Part shown: in pieces, positions 1 to 12,400 of the stretch
Layout: the number at the start of each line of letters is the position of its first letter
Numbering within the stretch: the stretch's first letter is position 1
Assembly (NCBI RefSeq): GCF_947623445.1
Contig: NC_135241.1
Span: 3,784,501 to 3,848,500 of the forward strand
Reading direction: 5' to 3'
Length of the DNA stretch: 64,000 bases
Source: Clavelina lepadiformis
Lineage: Eukaryota; Chordata; Ascidiacea; Aplousobranchia; Clavelinidae
The notes under the pieces: model-generated
Database searches by the model: none
Told to the model about the DNA's origin: nothing
The model's input: only the letters and a program-made list of their open reading frames with translations
Position numbers and translations under genes: made by a program

Positions 1-90
1 TTTCATGTTCATTATGGAAATTTACATTAAAAAACAAGGACTTGGACTTATTGAACACAAAATTGAAACTGATAAATAATTGTTGCACAG

Positions 91-2975
91 GTTTAGAAAC
101 ATTTTCACAGCTGTTATGGGAAACTGCTACTGGAGAGGTAAAGATTTTAAGTTTAAAATGAAACACAGATGCAACGGATTCTCGTAACATAGCTATAAAG
201 CTGTCAACCAATAATTTTTTTCCAGATGGTTGTAAACAAAACAACTATTATTGACCATCCTCGTTACACTTACAGAGGTATTTTACTTGACACTTCAAGG
301 CACTATCTTTCTCTCAATGTCATTTTAAAAAATTTGGTAAATACGAAAATTTCACACTTCAGTTCCGGTTAATTTAGATTTAATAACTTTCAGTACAGTG
401 TGTGGTTTCTGTAATGAATTGTTGGTATAATACCATTGTGTTTCACTGATAGGATGCAATGGCTTACAACAAGTTCAATGTATTTCATTGGCACATTGTG
501 GATCAGGAGTCATTCCCATATGTCAGCCAAGTTTATCCGGATCTAAGTAGGAAGGTACTGGTACTTTGAAACTTGGTCATGTTTTTGTTGATATGTTCCC
601 AAATATAATTGTGTTGCAGGGTTTCTGTGCTATATTTTTGGTAACCTTAAGTCATATGAAAAATAAAAGGTATACACACTATAACCCCAACTTAATCAAA
701 TCCTTTCTTTTTCACCATTGACAATAAGAACTAAGAAGTAAAAGTATGACCATGGTGCTAACCTTGTTGCGGTATAAAAAAATGTTAACACGCTAACAAA
801 CCAGCAAAAAACAGAATGAATGCGGTAAAGTCACAAGAGCTTAAAACATGCAAGGTGTTAACTAAACTGGTGCTATAACAATGGAAGCCTGGCGTTATCT
901 CCAAACCCAAGATAAGAACTACCAAAAATATAACTACATACTCCAGCAGCTATAGCTGGTCATGACCAAAACACTCTGCACTTAACAAACTATGAGTACT
1001 TACAGTTCTGATGTGTGGTATTTGTGTCATGAGTCGTAGTTTGAGAAATACTGCAACACTGTAATGAAATCCATACATAATTATACATTTTATTTTTGTA
1101 TTAGGGCGCTTATCAAGCAAATTATGTGTATACTCCTGATGATGTTGCTGCAGTGGTAGAGTATGCTCGTTTGAGGGGAATTCGAGTTGTTCCTGAGTTT
1201 GATACACCGGGTCATTCTCTGTCCTGGGGCCTGGGGCAGCCAGATCTCTTAACCCCATGCTATGCAAGTTGGTCAGGTTTTATATATGACCTATATCACA
1301 TTATCAATTATCATGGACTGTAACTGTATTTGTGTTTATTAAAACCTGAATTAATGATTGAATTCCTTCTAAGGGTCTGACATGTACACTACAGCAACAT
1401 TACTTATAATGACAGAATTGTATTTATCATCCATCTTTGTCTTTTCTAGCATAGCCACAAGACAGTAGATTAAAAACTGATATACAAGCTTTATACATAA
1501 CAAACGCATCAAATTATTGATGCTTATACTGTGTAGGTGGAAAGCCCAGTGGCACATTTGGACCAATAAATCCAATACTGAAAAGTACATATCGCTTTAT
1601 AAGGAACCTGTTTATAGAATTGAAAGAGGTGTTTCCTGATAGCTACATTCATCTTGGTGGAGATGAAGTCAGCTTTGATTGCTGGTCAGTGCGCTTCACT
1701 TCGATCAATATTAGTGATGATTGAGTTATCTATTTTGTAATTGAATACTTCATTGAATATTTTTAAGGTTGTTATGTTATGTCTGCAATCTTTATTCTTT
1801 ACACTTTAAACTAAAACGACAGGATGCTATAAAAATATGTCAAATAATGAAAAATGTTTCATAGGAAATCAAATCCAGATATCACAAATTACATGAAGCA
1901 GAAGAATATAACAGGCGATTATGCTAAACTGGAAGAAATTTACATACGGAAAATTTCCGAAATTTGTGAAGAGCTAGGTCTCAGCTATATTGTGTGGCAG
2001 GAAGTAGTGGACAATGGCGTGCAGGTGATAATGTTTAAAGAAAAACTTTAACTAATAACGACTTGTTGAAAGCAACCAAATAATACCTCTAGTTGCTTTC
2101 ATATTGCTGCTACATGTATTATATGCTCTTCTGTGTTGCAGGTAAAATGCGATGCAGTTGTAGAAGTGTGGAAAAGAAACAAGCCGCAAGTGGAGCTTGC
2201 TAAAGTGACAAAACTGGGTTATCATGTAATTATAACAGCACCATGGTACCTTAATAGAATCCAGTACAGAGAAGACTGGTATAATTTCTACCAATATGAA
2301 CCAACCAACTTCAATGGTATTTATATCGATAACGCATATGCAAACTGGTTACTATCGCTATTCAAGTTTAGAGGATTTTGTAAATTAAAACCTTTAATTG
2401 TTTCATTAAAGATGTGTTTTTTCTTGAAACTCAGGTACAAAAGAACAGAAGAATCTTCTAATAGGTGGAGAAGCTTGCATGTGGGGGGAATATGTGGACG
2501 GCACTAATATTATACCAAGATTATGGTGCGTTGGCAAAGCTTCATTTTGCGTGAAGTAATAGTTTCCAAATATGTTAATTATTAGTTTAAAACTATATAA
2601 CAGTACAAAGTATGTCATCAACCATTTAACTGTGCTTGGCTTCTGCAGGCCCAGAGCAAGTGCAGTTGCTGAAAGACTGTGGAGTGCCAAAGATGTCAAC
2701 AATGTCACTGAAGCAACACCCAGACTTCATCAACATCGTTGCCGTATGGTTCAGTAAGTAGTGATTGTTCGTTCTAGGGGCGGAACTGGTTTAGTGTCTC
2801 CTCTCTTGAGCCTTGATAATTAAATTTTTGATCAGTGTAACTTATTTTGAACGTTTACATTATACAATTTGAAAGATAATTTTGACAAAATAGATTCTCT
2901 TGATCACTTTTTAGGAGAGGTATAGCAGCTGAGCCTTTACATAAGGGTTATTGCATCCATGATTGGGGAATCTGA
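91..2975 (+). CDS. HEXA/HEXB: Beta-hexosaminidase (GH20), 3' part of gene, last ten exons
   Basis: Lysosomal glycosidase that removes terminal N-acetylhexosamine from glycolipids and glycans. Exons: 91-137, 226-336, 453-554, 1105-1276, 1537-1684, 1865-2024, 2142-2316, 2435-2525, 2649-2753, 2915-2975 (TGA). All junctions have GT/AG and join in one frame, giving about 390 C-terminal residues of an enzyme usually about 530 long; the signal peptide and N-domain lie before the window. Seen motifs: [33 protein letters not shown], the catalytic Asp-Glu pair in [32 protein letters not shown] and the terminal [13 protein letters not shown]. The order and spacing match vertebrate HEXA/HEXB throughout. 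I cannot say whether it is closer to the alpha or the beta subunit. No frame breaks seen. Confidence 0.97.
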
Positions 2976-4162
2976 GTAAGAAATAATTTAATATGTTCAA
3001 AAATATGTTTTTGCTTACAATATAGATTTGGTAGCAAAAAAATCGGTTTGTTACTGTGCGATATTCACATTTACAATTTATTTTTCACCAATGTGTCTTA
3101 GCATTTTTTATTCAATTGTACGTACATTTAACATTCATTTACATTTTTCAAATGCATTAGAAAAGCATTTTCTTGCCTTCATTGCAATTTCGCATATCGT
3201 ATTTTTGCTGCATATATTTGTCTTTTCACAACTCAATCATAATTTTATGTATAAAGTATGATAATGTATTTACTTAAGAATGCATTGCAGTTTATCTAAG
3301 TGCCGACATAATGCTCTTTTTAGCCCTTGTTCAACATGTATTATATCGTGGCACTTAATTGTAATTTGGAGTCTGAGATTGCTGCACATTTATGTTAATG
3401 TGAAGTGAATTTATATTATACTACTACTATGTGAAAAGCCTTGCAAAGTGTGAAGCCTTACCATGCATTTTCTATTTGTAAATATAACAATTGCAGTGCA
3501 ATAAAAATTTTGTCACACTCTGTGAAATACCTGTTTATACAAGGTGAAATATTTACACAAGTAAAGATCAGTACAATTTTTTATCTTTCATTCCCATTTA
3601 TGTTGAAAATAAAATGAAGGAAACATATCATATTTTGATGCACCAAAATCATAGATGACTCATAGATATTTTATATATATTTGATATACATAAGATATTT
3701 TATTTATATATATATTTTATAACATATCTTCATACAGTATATATAAGACATCTATCAGAAGTAAAATAGAAAAATAAGATGTCTATGAATTGTACAAAAC
3801 AACTTCTTTTTTCTCTTTCCCGACGGTAATTCCAGTAAACTTGTTCAATTTCTTGTATTGTTTTGCAGTAGAATAAGCAGAGGTTAAAAAGGTTAAAAAA
3901 CATACTGCAAATTAGCGTTGAAACAAAAGTATATGCTTTTGTTTTGGAGCAAAATATTGGAAGTTACGGTTCATACGTAGAACAAGTGCAAGAGCCAAAA
4001 CAGTCTTCAGCATTTTATTATGGTCAGACGGTTCGCCGTTTCGGTCGACTGCACTGGGGTTAGTGGATGTGTAGATATAGTAGCCTACTTGGTAGGTTAA
4101 CATCAGCATTCAGAATAAATTAGAGTACTTTGAGCATAGTTGAGTGTCGACTAGGTCTATAT
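2976..4162. other. 3'UTR and AT-rich intergenic stretch after the hexosaminidase
   Basis: No coding exon recognised. The likely hexosaminidase 3'UTR ends after an AATAAA at 3500-3505, 525 bases past the stop. Around 3660-3760 there is low-complexity TA-rich sequence (TATATAT runs). Confidence 0.6.
3500..3505 (+). other. Poly(A) signal of the hexosaminidase gene
   Basis: AATAAA hexamer, the first canonical one downstream of the TGA at 2973-2975. Position and strand fit; use is inferred. Confidence 0.5.
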
Positions 4163-4574
4163 CAGACGTGGGCAAACTGCGGCTCGCGAGCCGCATGCGG
4201 CTCTCCGGCATGTTTTTTGTGGCTCTTCTAGTCGAATCGTAAAATTCCAAAAAATGTAAAGGCTACCAAGAGTACCGTTTATGAAAGTTTCTGTGTAGTT
4301 TTTCTTTATTTAGGCCAGCATTTCGTTTATGACGTAACACTAGACATCGATTCCGACATTGTTTTCAGGTATAGATTCTATACTCTATGGCAAAGGTTGT
4401 CAAAATGCACCTCACCAACATGTTTTTATGGGTCTTTTAGTTAAAAAGTAATATCCCAAAATGACTACTAATAGTATAATAACCAAATTGACAATCATTA
4501 CTGATTTTGCGGCTCGCTGGTGTTTATATTTTTCCGCAAGTGACTCTTTCATTGAACAAATTTGCCCACCCCTG
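4163..4574 (+). mobile_element. Non-autonomous hAT transposon (MITE), 412 bp, with 8-bp target duplication
   Basis: It begins CAGACGTGGGCAAACTGCGG and ends TTTGCCCACCCCTG, imperfect terminal inverted repeats of the hAT CAGGGGTGGGCAAA type. It is flanked on both sides by a perfect 8-bp direct repeat GTCTATAT (4155-4162 and 4575-4582), the usual hAT target-site duplication. Subterminal GCGGCTCGCGAGCCGC and GCGGCTCGCTGG sequences are also typical. It has no transposase ORF. A shorter copy in opposite orientation lies at 38098-38327. Confidence 0.92.
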
Positions 4575-5264
4575 GTCTATATGAACCAAAACCTCGGACT
4601 AATAAAACGTTTTCTAGCTTAGTATACTGTCTTAACTGGCGCTTGTATTCGTTCTGTTCTGCGTATATGAGAACATTTTGCTTGAACCATAGTAGAAAGT
4701 GTGGCACACGCACGCATGAGCCACATCGACGTGCACGCCTATTTATAATGAACAAAGCTAGTTGCTTGACCACCATTTTAATAAATAAACAAAGAATTAT
4801 GGTTTCGCTGCTCGCCATCACACCAAAATTTATGTCTCTACTTAGTACCTTGAAATGATTTTTATAACAATTTCGACTGCATGTATTGTCATGTTTTTGA
4901 AAATATGGTATTGTTTATGTCCATTATTGCCCTATTCTGCGTACATGTAAGTTTGAAGTAATGTAGACAAGGGACTCGCCGTTTTTTAATAGGTGACTTA
5001 CAATGTGCCTAATTATAAAAAGAAAAGTGTGTAGTTTACAGATAATGATATTAGCAATCCAGTCTTACTTGTGAAAAGTGTTACAGAATCGAAAAGAGAA
5101 GTTGCTTACACCACAGGCATTTCAAATGGGCTCTTATGCTTTGTCAAGCAAAAGTTACTGCTTCAGAAACATTTACGTTTACAGAACATTTTAATTTTGT
5201 AGGTCTTAATTGTTCAAGTTTTTAATATATTCTGTAGTGATTTTGTTGTGTGTTCCTTGTCACC
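4575..5264. other. Intergenic and presumed 5' region of the BCL7 gene
   Basis: No gene seen. A pyrimidine-rich 3' splice-like site (TTCTGTAG) ends at 5237, leaving 27 bases before the BCL7 ATG. No TATA box recognised. Confidence 0.5.
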
Positions 5265-6418
5265 ATGTCTTCAAGTCGTTCATCGCGAGCAGAAACACGG
5301 AGTCGGGCAAAAGATGACATCAAACGTGCCATGACTGTGTTGGAAAAAGTGAGGAAGTGGTGAGGAATATAAGAAAGGAGTACAAGGAAATAATTTTCTT
5401 CCAGCATCTTTGTCACCAAAACTTAATTCTGTTATTTGTAGCACACAACTTGTTCTCAATAAAGGAACGATCAAATTAATGACTAAAATTTTTGGATAAA
5501 TGTGATTAAATGATGATTGTGATATTTTAATGATTAAAATATTTACATGAATTTGGCCCGTTCCATATTTTCCGTTAAGTTAGACCTTTTAACAAAAATA
5601 CTACCAGTATATGCTTCTTGCCAGATTACTGCTTATTTGTCTATGATTATTTTGGCATTTGACACTTAATAGGGAGAAGAGATGGGTATCTATAGCTGAT
5701 TCATCACTTCGCATTTACAAATGGGTTCCGAAATTAGACAATGGTACTAAAGACACCAAACCAAAACCAGAGACCCCAATGAGTGAGTCTACAAGTGCAA
5801 ATGGCACTGATGAAAATGGCACTCCAGTTTTTCCATCCAATGAGAACTCAAATGACCTCTCAAGTAAGATTAAACTATGTATATTGTTAGTAGAGATCAT
5901 AATGTGTGTAGCGGTAGACGTAATCACCTTTTGCAGTTCACGTCTAAGTTATTTTCCAGGTCAAACAAACACACCTACACCCTCATCTGTGCCCAGTCCA
6001 GTAGACCTTGATGAAAGCTCACGCGATTCTGTGTCAACGTGGCAGGATGAAAAGTCAAGAGATTCGTTATTTAATAATAACAGCAACAGTTCTGATGCAG
6101 CAAATGGTAACGCATTCAACTACATCACTGCATTTTCTGTAATTGATTAATATACGCAAGGATTTAATTGTAGTCTTTGTAGATAGTGTAACTAATATTA
6201 AAAAGCAACTTAGCAGTTTACTGTAAGACAGTAAGACGCCGTTACAATGCATGGTCAATCATATTTTAAAACAGGTGCAGTAGTGATGTTATTCAATGCT
6301 CTTATGAAGCAACGTTTCCTTTGTTTCAGGAAGAGAAATCATACAGAAACGCCCGTTAACCCCATCCTCAACACCTCCTGTTGACCAAGCTATCAAGCGA
6401 ATAAAAAATCAACCTTGA
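5265..6418 (+). CDS. BCL7: BCL7-family protein, SWI/SNF (BAF) complex subunit, complete
   Basis: Small nuclear subunit of the SWI/SNF (BAF) chromatin remodeller. Exons 5265-5359, 5673-5863, 5960-6106, 6330-6418 join through GT/AG sites into 173 residues (human BCL7A-C are about 200-217). The N-terminal BCL7 domain (residues about 1-52) is unmistakable: [20 protein letters not shown], then EKRWV and [10 protein letters not shown]. The rest is a Ser/Thr/Pro/Asn-rich, probably disordered tail with [10 protein letters not shown] and a C-terminal [19 protein letters not shown]. The start is chosen by CACCATG and by the family N-terminus. The first intron splits the conserved Trp codon of RKW. It appears to be a single-copy invertebrate BCL7, so no A/B/C letter is given. 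Confidence 0.95.
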
Positions 6419-6645
6419 AGTGATGAAGTGTTATTATTTTTTCTCATTGTTTGCACTTTTTCCCGAGATAGGGCGTCAGTTTTATTTACCTACTAGTAAC
6501 GTACGGTTGCCCAGATTTGTCTGCATCACTGATCTAGTTATATGCGCAACTGTTAGTGTATGTCACTGCTGTTGTTTATCGAGCTGCATTAAGGCTTTTT
6601 AGAAGCTTTCCTAACCTTTTTCCGCTATTGTTTTTTGAGCTAGGT

Positions 6646-6783
6646 AATAAATCGATTGTAGGAATGCCGTAAAATTTGTTCATGGTAATGTAACCAAAGT
6701 TTTAGACCTATTACCGTAATATCTTATTCCACGTTTATATGGTTATTTAATAGGCAAGTTTCTGTCGTATGTGAAGAAATAAA
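6646..6783 (+). other. Poly(A) signals of the BCL7 gene
   Basis: Two AATAAA hexamers at 6646-6651 and 6778-6783, 228 and 360 bases past the stop codon. Either or both could be used. Confidence 0.5.
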
Positions 6784-9124
6784 AAACATTTCGCGTTGTT
6801 GAGACCATGTGCTCATTTTTTTATGTTACGAGTGTGTGACAATAGTTTCGTCTTGCTTATGGTTAGTTTTTGTAAACACTCAGACGTTTTCTTTTTGCCT
6901 ATTATGGCGGCTATGAAGGATATTGTAAGCTTATAATATATTACTGATTGATTAATTATAATAGACATTTCTCTATATACTTTTTCAACAAAATTCGCGT
7001 AACCAAAAAAAATAATTTTGTTTGAAGTTAATTTTGTTCACTTTGTATTATTCAAAAAGATAAGTAATGCGGCCGAACCCACAAAAATGTTAAAATTCCA
7101 AGAGCGAACATCAACATTAATTTATTCATTTTACAAAAAACTCAGCAAATGGAAACTCTGCTGTGTTTTAATGCCGCAGAGATCGCGCTTGTAAATTTTA
7201 AAGGTAAAAAAGCTTTTTATTGTATTTATGACAACAACTGATGCAGATTGTCATCCCGTATTTTTTGAAATCAAACATATTTGTAGTGCGTTTTTTTCCT
7301 AGTAAGTGATACTGTATACAACAATATACAATCACAGTACACCTGAAGAAGCAAGCTTATGCGTGCGAAAGCTCGTGTCGAGAAATATAAAGTTAACCTT
7401 AAGAGTGCCTAACTATATCCTGTTTCTGGTATGCAACAAGCAAACATAAAAATCCTTTCAGAAGACGAAGCTATATTGATGCTGATGATTTTGACCGAAG
7501 CTTTTTTCTGGTCCCACTCAATTGTTTCTTAGAGGTAAAATGACTGAAGCAAACTATTCTGGCGGATTTAACATCAAAATATCTTTCACACCAAGCTAAA
7601 TCTGTTGCTATCCAAAAGCAAGCAAATCATGAAAAAATATTAATATGAAAATACGTTACAAATTAATTATCTTCTGTACATAATCCCTGTTTTCTGCAAA
7701 GGCAGATTTATTTTTGCTTTTGTTAATTTTTACCAGGGATAAAATAATCAGAAACAAACACCATTATGGCGTAAAATTTCGCTCGATGTTTACTGCGTTG
7801 CCTCCTTCTAATCTAAATAGATGAAAACATGCATGAAAAGGCTTCGGTAGAATCAGTCATACAAGCGACGTTATCAAGCTAATGACCAACTATAAAGAAC
7901 ATTAAACCATTCATTGTTGGAATGGGTTCGACTCATTGCCAGCTTGATTCAAAACTGTCATACTTCATATTTTATTTTTGTGGCATTTGGTTTATGTCGC
8001 GGAGATATTATTTCATCACCCTAATGGTTTGCCTTTTAACTTTTTTCCGTAATTAAGAAGCAATAACGAAAAACAAACGAAATGATTCTTACAGAATTTG
8101 GAACAATTGAAGTGTAATTTTATAACAACTGCAAGCACAAAAATGTCTGTTTATTTATTGAATTTCGCCAGCACATAAGAAAATTGGGTTTTATGCAATG
8201 TTCACAAACAAGCTGGAAATTGTATTCAATGCAGTGCAACGTGAAGCCGTAAGAACGTATATAGGGCACCTATAACTACTAATTATAAATCTGGTCCAAA
8301 GATCATTTCAGTAGCTTGTACCAAAAATAGGCTAATGTTTAGTCATTAAAACCCAAAGAGCAAGACATATGGGAAATATAGAAAATAAATGAATTACGAC
8401 TACACTACATATCCTTATGTTTTATCATCAATCAGATTGTAGTAAAAAAAAGGTCATTCCATAAATATTTGTAAACGAAATAGGCATCGTTGGGCTTGCC
8501 TTCAAGGAATTTTATTTGCAGCCTCGACATTAGAAATGATTTATTGTACCGTCCTAAAACACCAAGAATGGTTCATTTTCATGCTCGTTGACATCTTAAG
8601 ATGTCTTGTGAATAACGCGTCCGATACTACACAAACAAGACTCTGGTCATATGCTGTATTTCACCTACAGCGCCCTGCACGATATGTTGCCATTTGTCAC
8701 GACAACGTAAACAGCAAATTATTTACAGCCACCTTGCGGTCTACGATTTGAAATAATTTTATTTAAAGCATAAAAAAGAGAAGACCACACAGACAATGAA
8801 ACAGTCAGGAATACTTAAAAAGAATTGAAACAGTTATTTAAATAGTTTAAATTTGATTTAAATAGTTATTCAAAAAAAAACTAAAAGCACCTACCAGGCT
8901 ACAACTCGAAGATATTTGTTTATCAGCATTCAACCATATGTTGTTGATAAACGAACAGGCAATTAAAGTCTCCTTCAAAAAACTGACATTTATTGATCGC
9001 CCTTTATATTAGCCTAATCTGTGACAACACAATTATACGGACCCTTATACATTAATACCATTTTTGACCAACAAGCGGAAATCCTGAGGGACTTCAAAAT
9101 ACAAAAAACTGTTCCCTTCAGCAG
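6784..9124. other. Intergenic region between BCL7 and galanin-like gene A
   Basis: AT-rich sequence with no supported gene. At about 7341-7385 there is a CTGAAGA...GCGAAAGC segment like the degenerate ends of some dispersed repeats; no boundaries could be set. Short open frames here (for example 8536-8751) look like chance. Confidence 0.5.
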
Positions 9125-9133
9125 TATATATAA
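9125..9133 (+). promoter_or_regulatory. TATA box, probable promoter of galanin-like gene A
   Basis: TATATATAA about 100 bases upstream of a good splice donor (AAAA|GTAAGT at 9235) that could end a non-coding first exon. It is 308 bases upstream of the start codon at 9441. The assignment is inferred from spacing and strand. Confidence 0.45.
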
Positions 9134-9154
9134 CGGTCGATTTGTAGCTCGTAT

Positions 9155-9234
9155 ACCTGTGCCACAACGGGACGGACGGAAAGTTGTCAGATCTCCGATT
9201 GAAACGACGAAGTTTGGTTGCAATATTATCAAAA
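9155..9234 (+). other. Possible non-coding first exon (5'UTR) of galanin-like gene A
   Basis: The left end is set only by about 25-30 bases of spacing from the TATA box. The right end is a consensus donor GTAAGT at 9235. A matching acceptor (ATATTTGCAG) ends at 9425, 15 bases before the ATG. Vertebrate GAL also has a non-coding first exon. The alternative is that the 9425 acceptor receives a trans-spliced leader. Confidence 0.4.
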
Positions 9235-9440
9235 GTAAGTAAACGACAAGCTAGTTCTTATCAATACAAACAGTTCTCTTGCGAATGATCATTGAATAAT
9301 TAGGCTGCTTTGGCTGGTTGGATTCAAAGCGATTTTTTTCATAAGTCTGCTGTTTTTAATAATGCTTTATTAAAGTTATTGAATAACTTGTAAGTATGTT
9401 TTATCATCAGTAAATATATTTGCAGGCAAGTCTCGGGAAG

Positions 9441-12400
9441 ATGGCAAACTTGTTCGGATATCTTTTACTTGTGATCTTCTGCGCAATAATAGCGTCATCA
9501 AATGGGGTGAGACGATCTTAGATTTTTAACTCTATTGTGTCCATTTATTTCAAATGTATCCTACGATATCAACCTAAAGTATTTTCTTGACCTGAAGTTA
9601 GTATTTTATTATTAGGTTTTATTGAAAGAGCTTTATTTTAAGATTTAAATTCAAACTTGTGTGCGATTAGTAAAGGATAAGCAAATTAGTAACCACCTTA
9701 TGCTTTCTATTCTATCGTTTTAGTGTTTGAGTAGATTTGAGAACGTCAACCAGTGCACAAAACTTATAAACGTATGAGTTTAAAACTGGTAATTAATCAA
9801 AGCAACTCATATCACTGCTTTACAATAAATGGCCACATGTTTGGTCAATTTTGAATTGGCAGAGTTAAGAGTTGTTAATGTTTCATGACGTTGTGTATAG
9901 TTAACCCAGGAGATCAACAAGAGAAATTCAAGATTAAACAAAAGATTGAAGCTTTTGTATCTGCTCGCAGTAAGGGCCGAGCTACATGCTTTGGAAAATT
10001 CTGACTCCTTCACACAATCGCTTTTGAACTTCGTAAGAGCTCGTTTGCATGCTACCGTTGTAGCTTCAAACATAAAAGCAAACCGGTGTCAAGCTAGTTA
10101 TCGGTTTCCTGCTTATTCACTTATTGAAGAAGTAAACTTGGTTGCTGCTACATAATCTTTTTGTTTTATTAAGTTATTAGTTCGAAGCTTTACATTCGAA
10201 AAAGAAGTTCGTTCATATTCATGCTACTTATAGTTACTTATTTGAAAAAGAAGTTATTTACCTACAATACATAGGTAATTGAATAAGTAACCAGGGTACC
10301 GGTAACTAGCTTTACATTGGTAAAAGACAAGGCTGGAATTGGGCACCGCTTGGCAAGGGTAAAAAATATACAGTTCGCATGCTTCTAATAATTGTAAAAC
10401 ACTCACTGCTTTACGAATAACACCATGTAACAAAAATTTAGTTGTGACGATTTTTTAATATTTTCTGAAACATATTACTGAGTAAAACATATTTCTGGCA
10501 ATTTTTTGTCTCAAATGTTGTATAAAAATGTTATTTTAAGCTTTTTAAACTTTCAGTACCCTGTTTTTTCTAACTCTGATTGTAAATTCGTTATAACATT
10601 GGTGCAGTGTGACGTCACAATGGCCCAACATTTTAACTTCATAATTGTAGCCTATATCGTAACAATGATCATTCTTGGCATAGTCTCAGTGAGCCAGTAT
10701 ACCAAGGTTGCAACATTGACTATTTTATTGTTACTGGTATCTTATCAGGTTAATTACAGGTAGCGTGATTCTTGATAAATTGAGGGATGTCATCATCACG
10801 TAAATGTAAGCTGTCTGCTGATAGTTTTTGCTATGTCTGTGGTCTATACATTAGTTTAAAGCAAGTGAAATACAGAATAAAGGTAGAAGCAAAATTTTCT
10901 AACGCTTATGAACTTTATTTTGGCATGAAAATTGGTGACCAAGATAAACACTGGGCACCTCGTGTGATCTGCGGAACATGCCGATCAAATTTGAATGGCT
11001 TGCTTAGAGGAGACCGGCATTCGATGCCATTTGCTATTCCGAGAATCTGGAGAGAACCCCAAAATCATACAGATGACTGCTATTTCTGTATGGTTGACAT
11101 TTCAAGGTTTAGAAGAACTAAAAACCGACGTGACATTGTATATCCTTCTATACCGTCTTCTATTGCACCTGTTTCGCATAGCAGTGAGTTGCCACTGCCC
11201 AAACCACCGAGCAAAAAAGCTCCAGAAGATTTAGCAGGGTCTGAAGATATTGAAAAAGACTCCGATGATGAATTCAACATATCTCATACAGACTTGATTT
11301 CAGAACCACACTTCCCAAGCCAACAAGAATTAAATGATTTAGTTAGAGACATGGGGCTCACTAAGTCAAATGCCGAACTTCTGATTTCAAGGTTGAAACA
11401 ATGGGACTTATTAGATTTGTCATGTCGATGTTCTTTGTCGAGAAAAAGGCATGAAAGATTTTCAAGGTATTTTTCTGTGGCAGACTCTCTTTGCTTCTGT
11501 AGTAATGTTGATAACCTTTTTGAAGAAATAAGAATAGCTCGATCATGACCCAAAGGAGTGGCGCCTATTTATAGACAGTTCTTCCCAAAGTTTGAAATGT
11601 GTCCTCCTTAACAATGGAAACCAGTATCCATCTATACCCGTTGACCATTCTGTCCAAATGAGAGAAGATTACAAAAATGTAAAGTTTCTTCTTGAAAGTA
11701 TTAACCATGCTAGATACAACTCTGTGGAGGTTCGACTTATGCTCCAGTGTAAAGAACTTGAAAATAAAATGACTACGAGAGAAGCAGAAGCATGGAATGC
11801 ATTTCGAGAAGTAGTTAATTTTTTTCTCGGTAGTAAACGAAGCGATGACTATAAAGTTTTGGTGAACAATCTGATGAAGGAATACGAAAAATTGGGATGT
11901 CTTATGTCCTTGAAAATGCATTACCTGCACTCTCACCTTGATTTTTTTAGTCCAAATATGGGTGATGTAAGCGAAGAACATGGTGAAAGGTTTCACCAGG
12001 ACATTTCTGATATGGAAAGAAGATACCAAGGATCTTGTTCCACTTCATTTATTTCTACAATGACAGTGGTGTTCTGATATGGTTAAATGCCAAGTACAGT
12101 ACAAATTATTGCAAAAGAAATGTATGTATTTTTCAGCATTCTTTCCAAGTCTTTAAAGCTCAAAAGTACTCTAAGCAATTGCACAATTCATCTGTTCATT
12201 ATAATCAGTAAAGCAACCCAAATCCGCATTACGTTTCAAGACATATAAAAGCATATAAATAAATATAACAATAAGTTATTGCTTGTAGTCTTAAATTAAG
12301 GCTATAAGGTTTCATAGCTTACATAATTTTTGTCTTTTCTACAAGTCAGTTCAAATGAGTCAAACCATAGACATAGAGCCTACAACGAGAGAAAATAACG

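Noticed and set aside
7341-7376. Functional hammerhead ribozyme
   Set aside because: Core boxes are present but stem III and the conserved cleavage dinucleotide geometry are missing.
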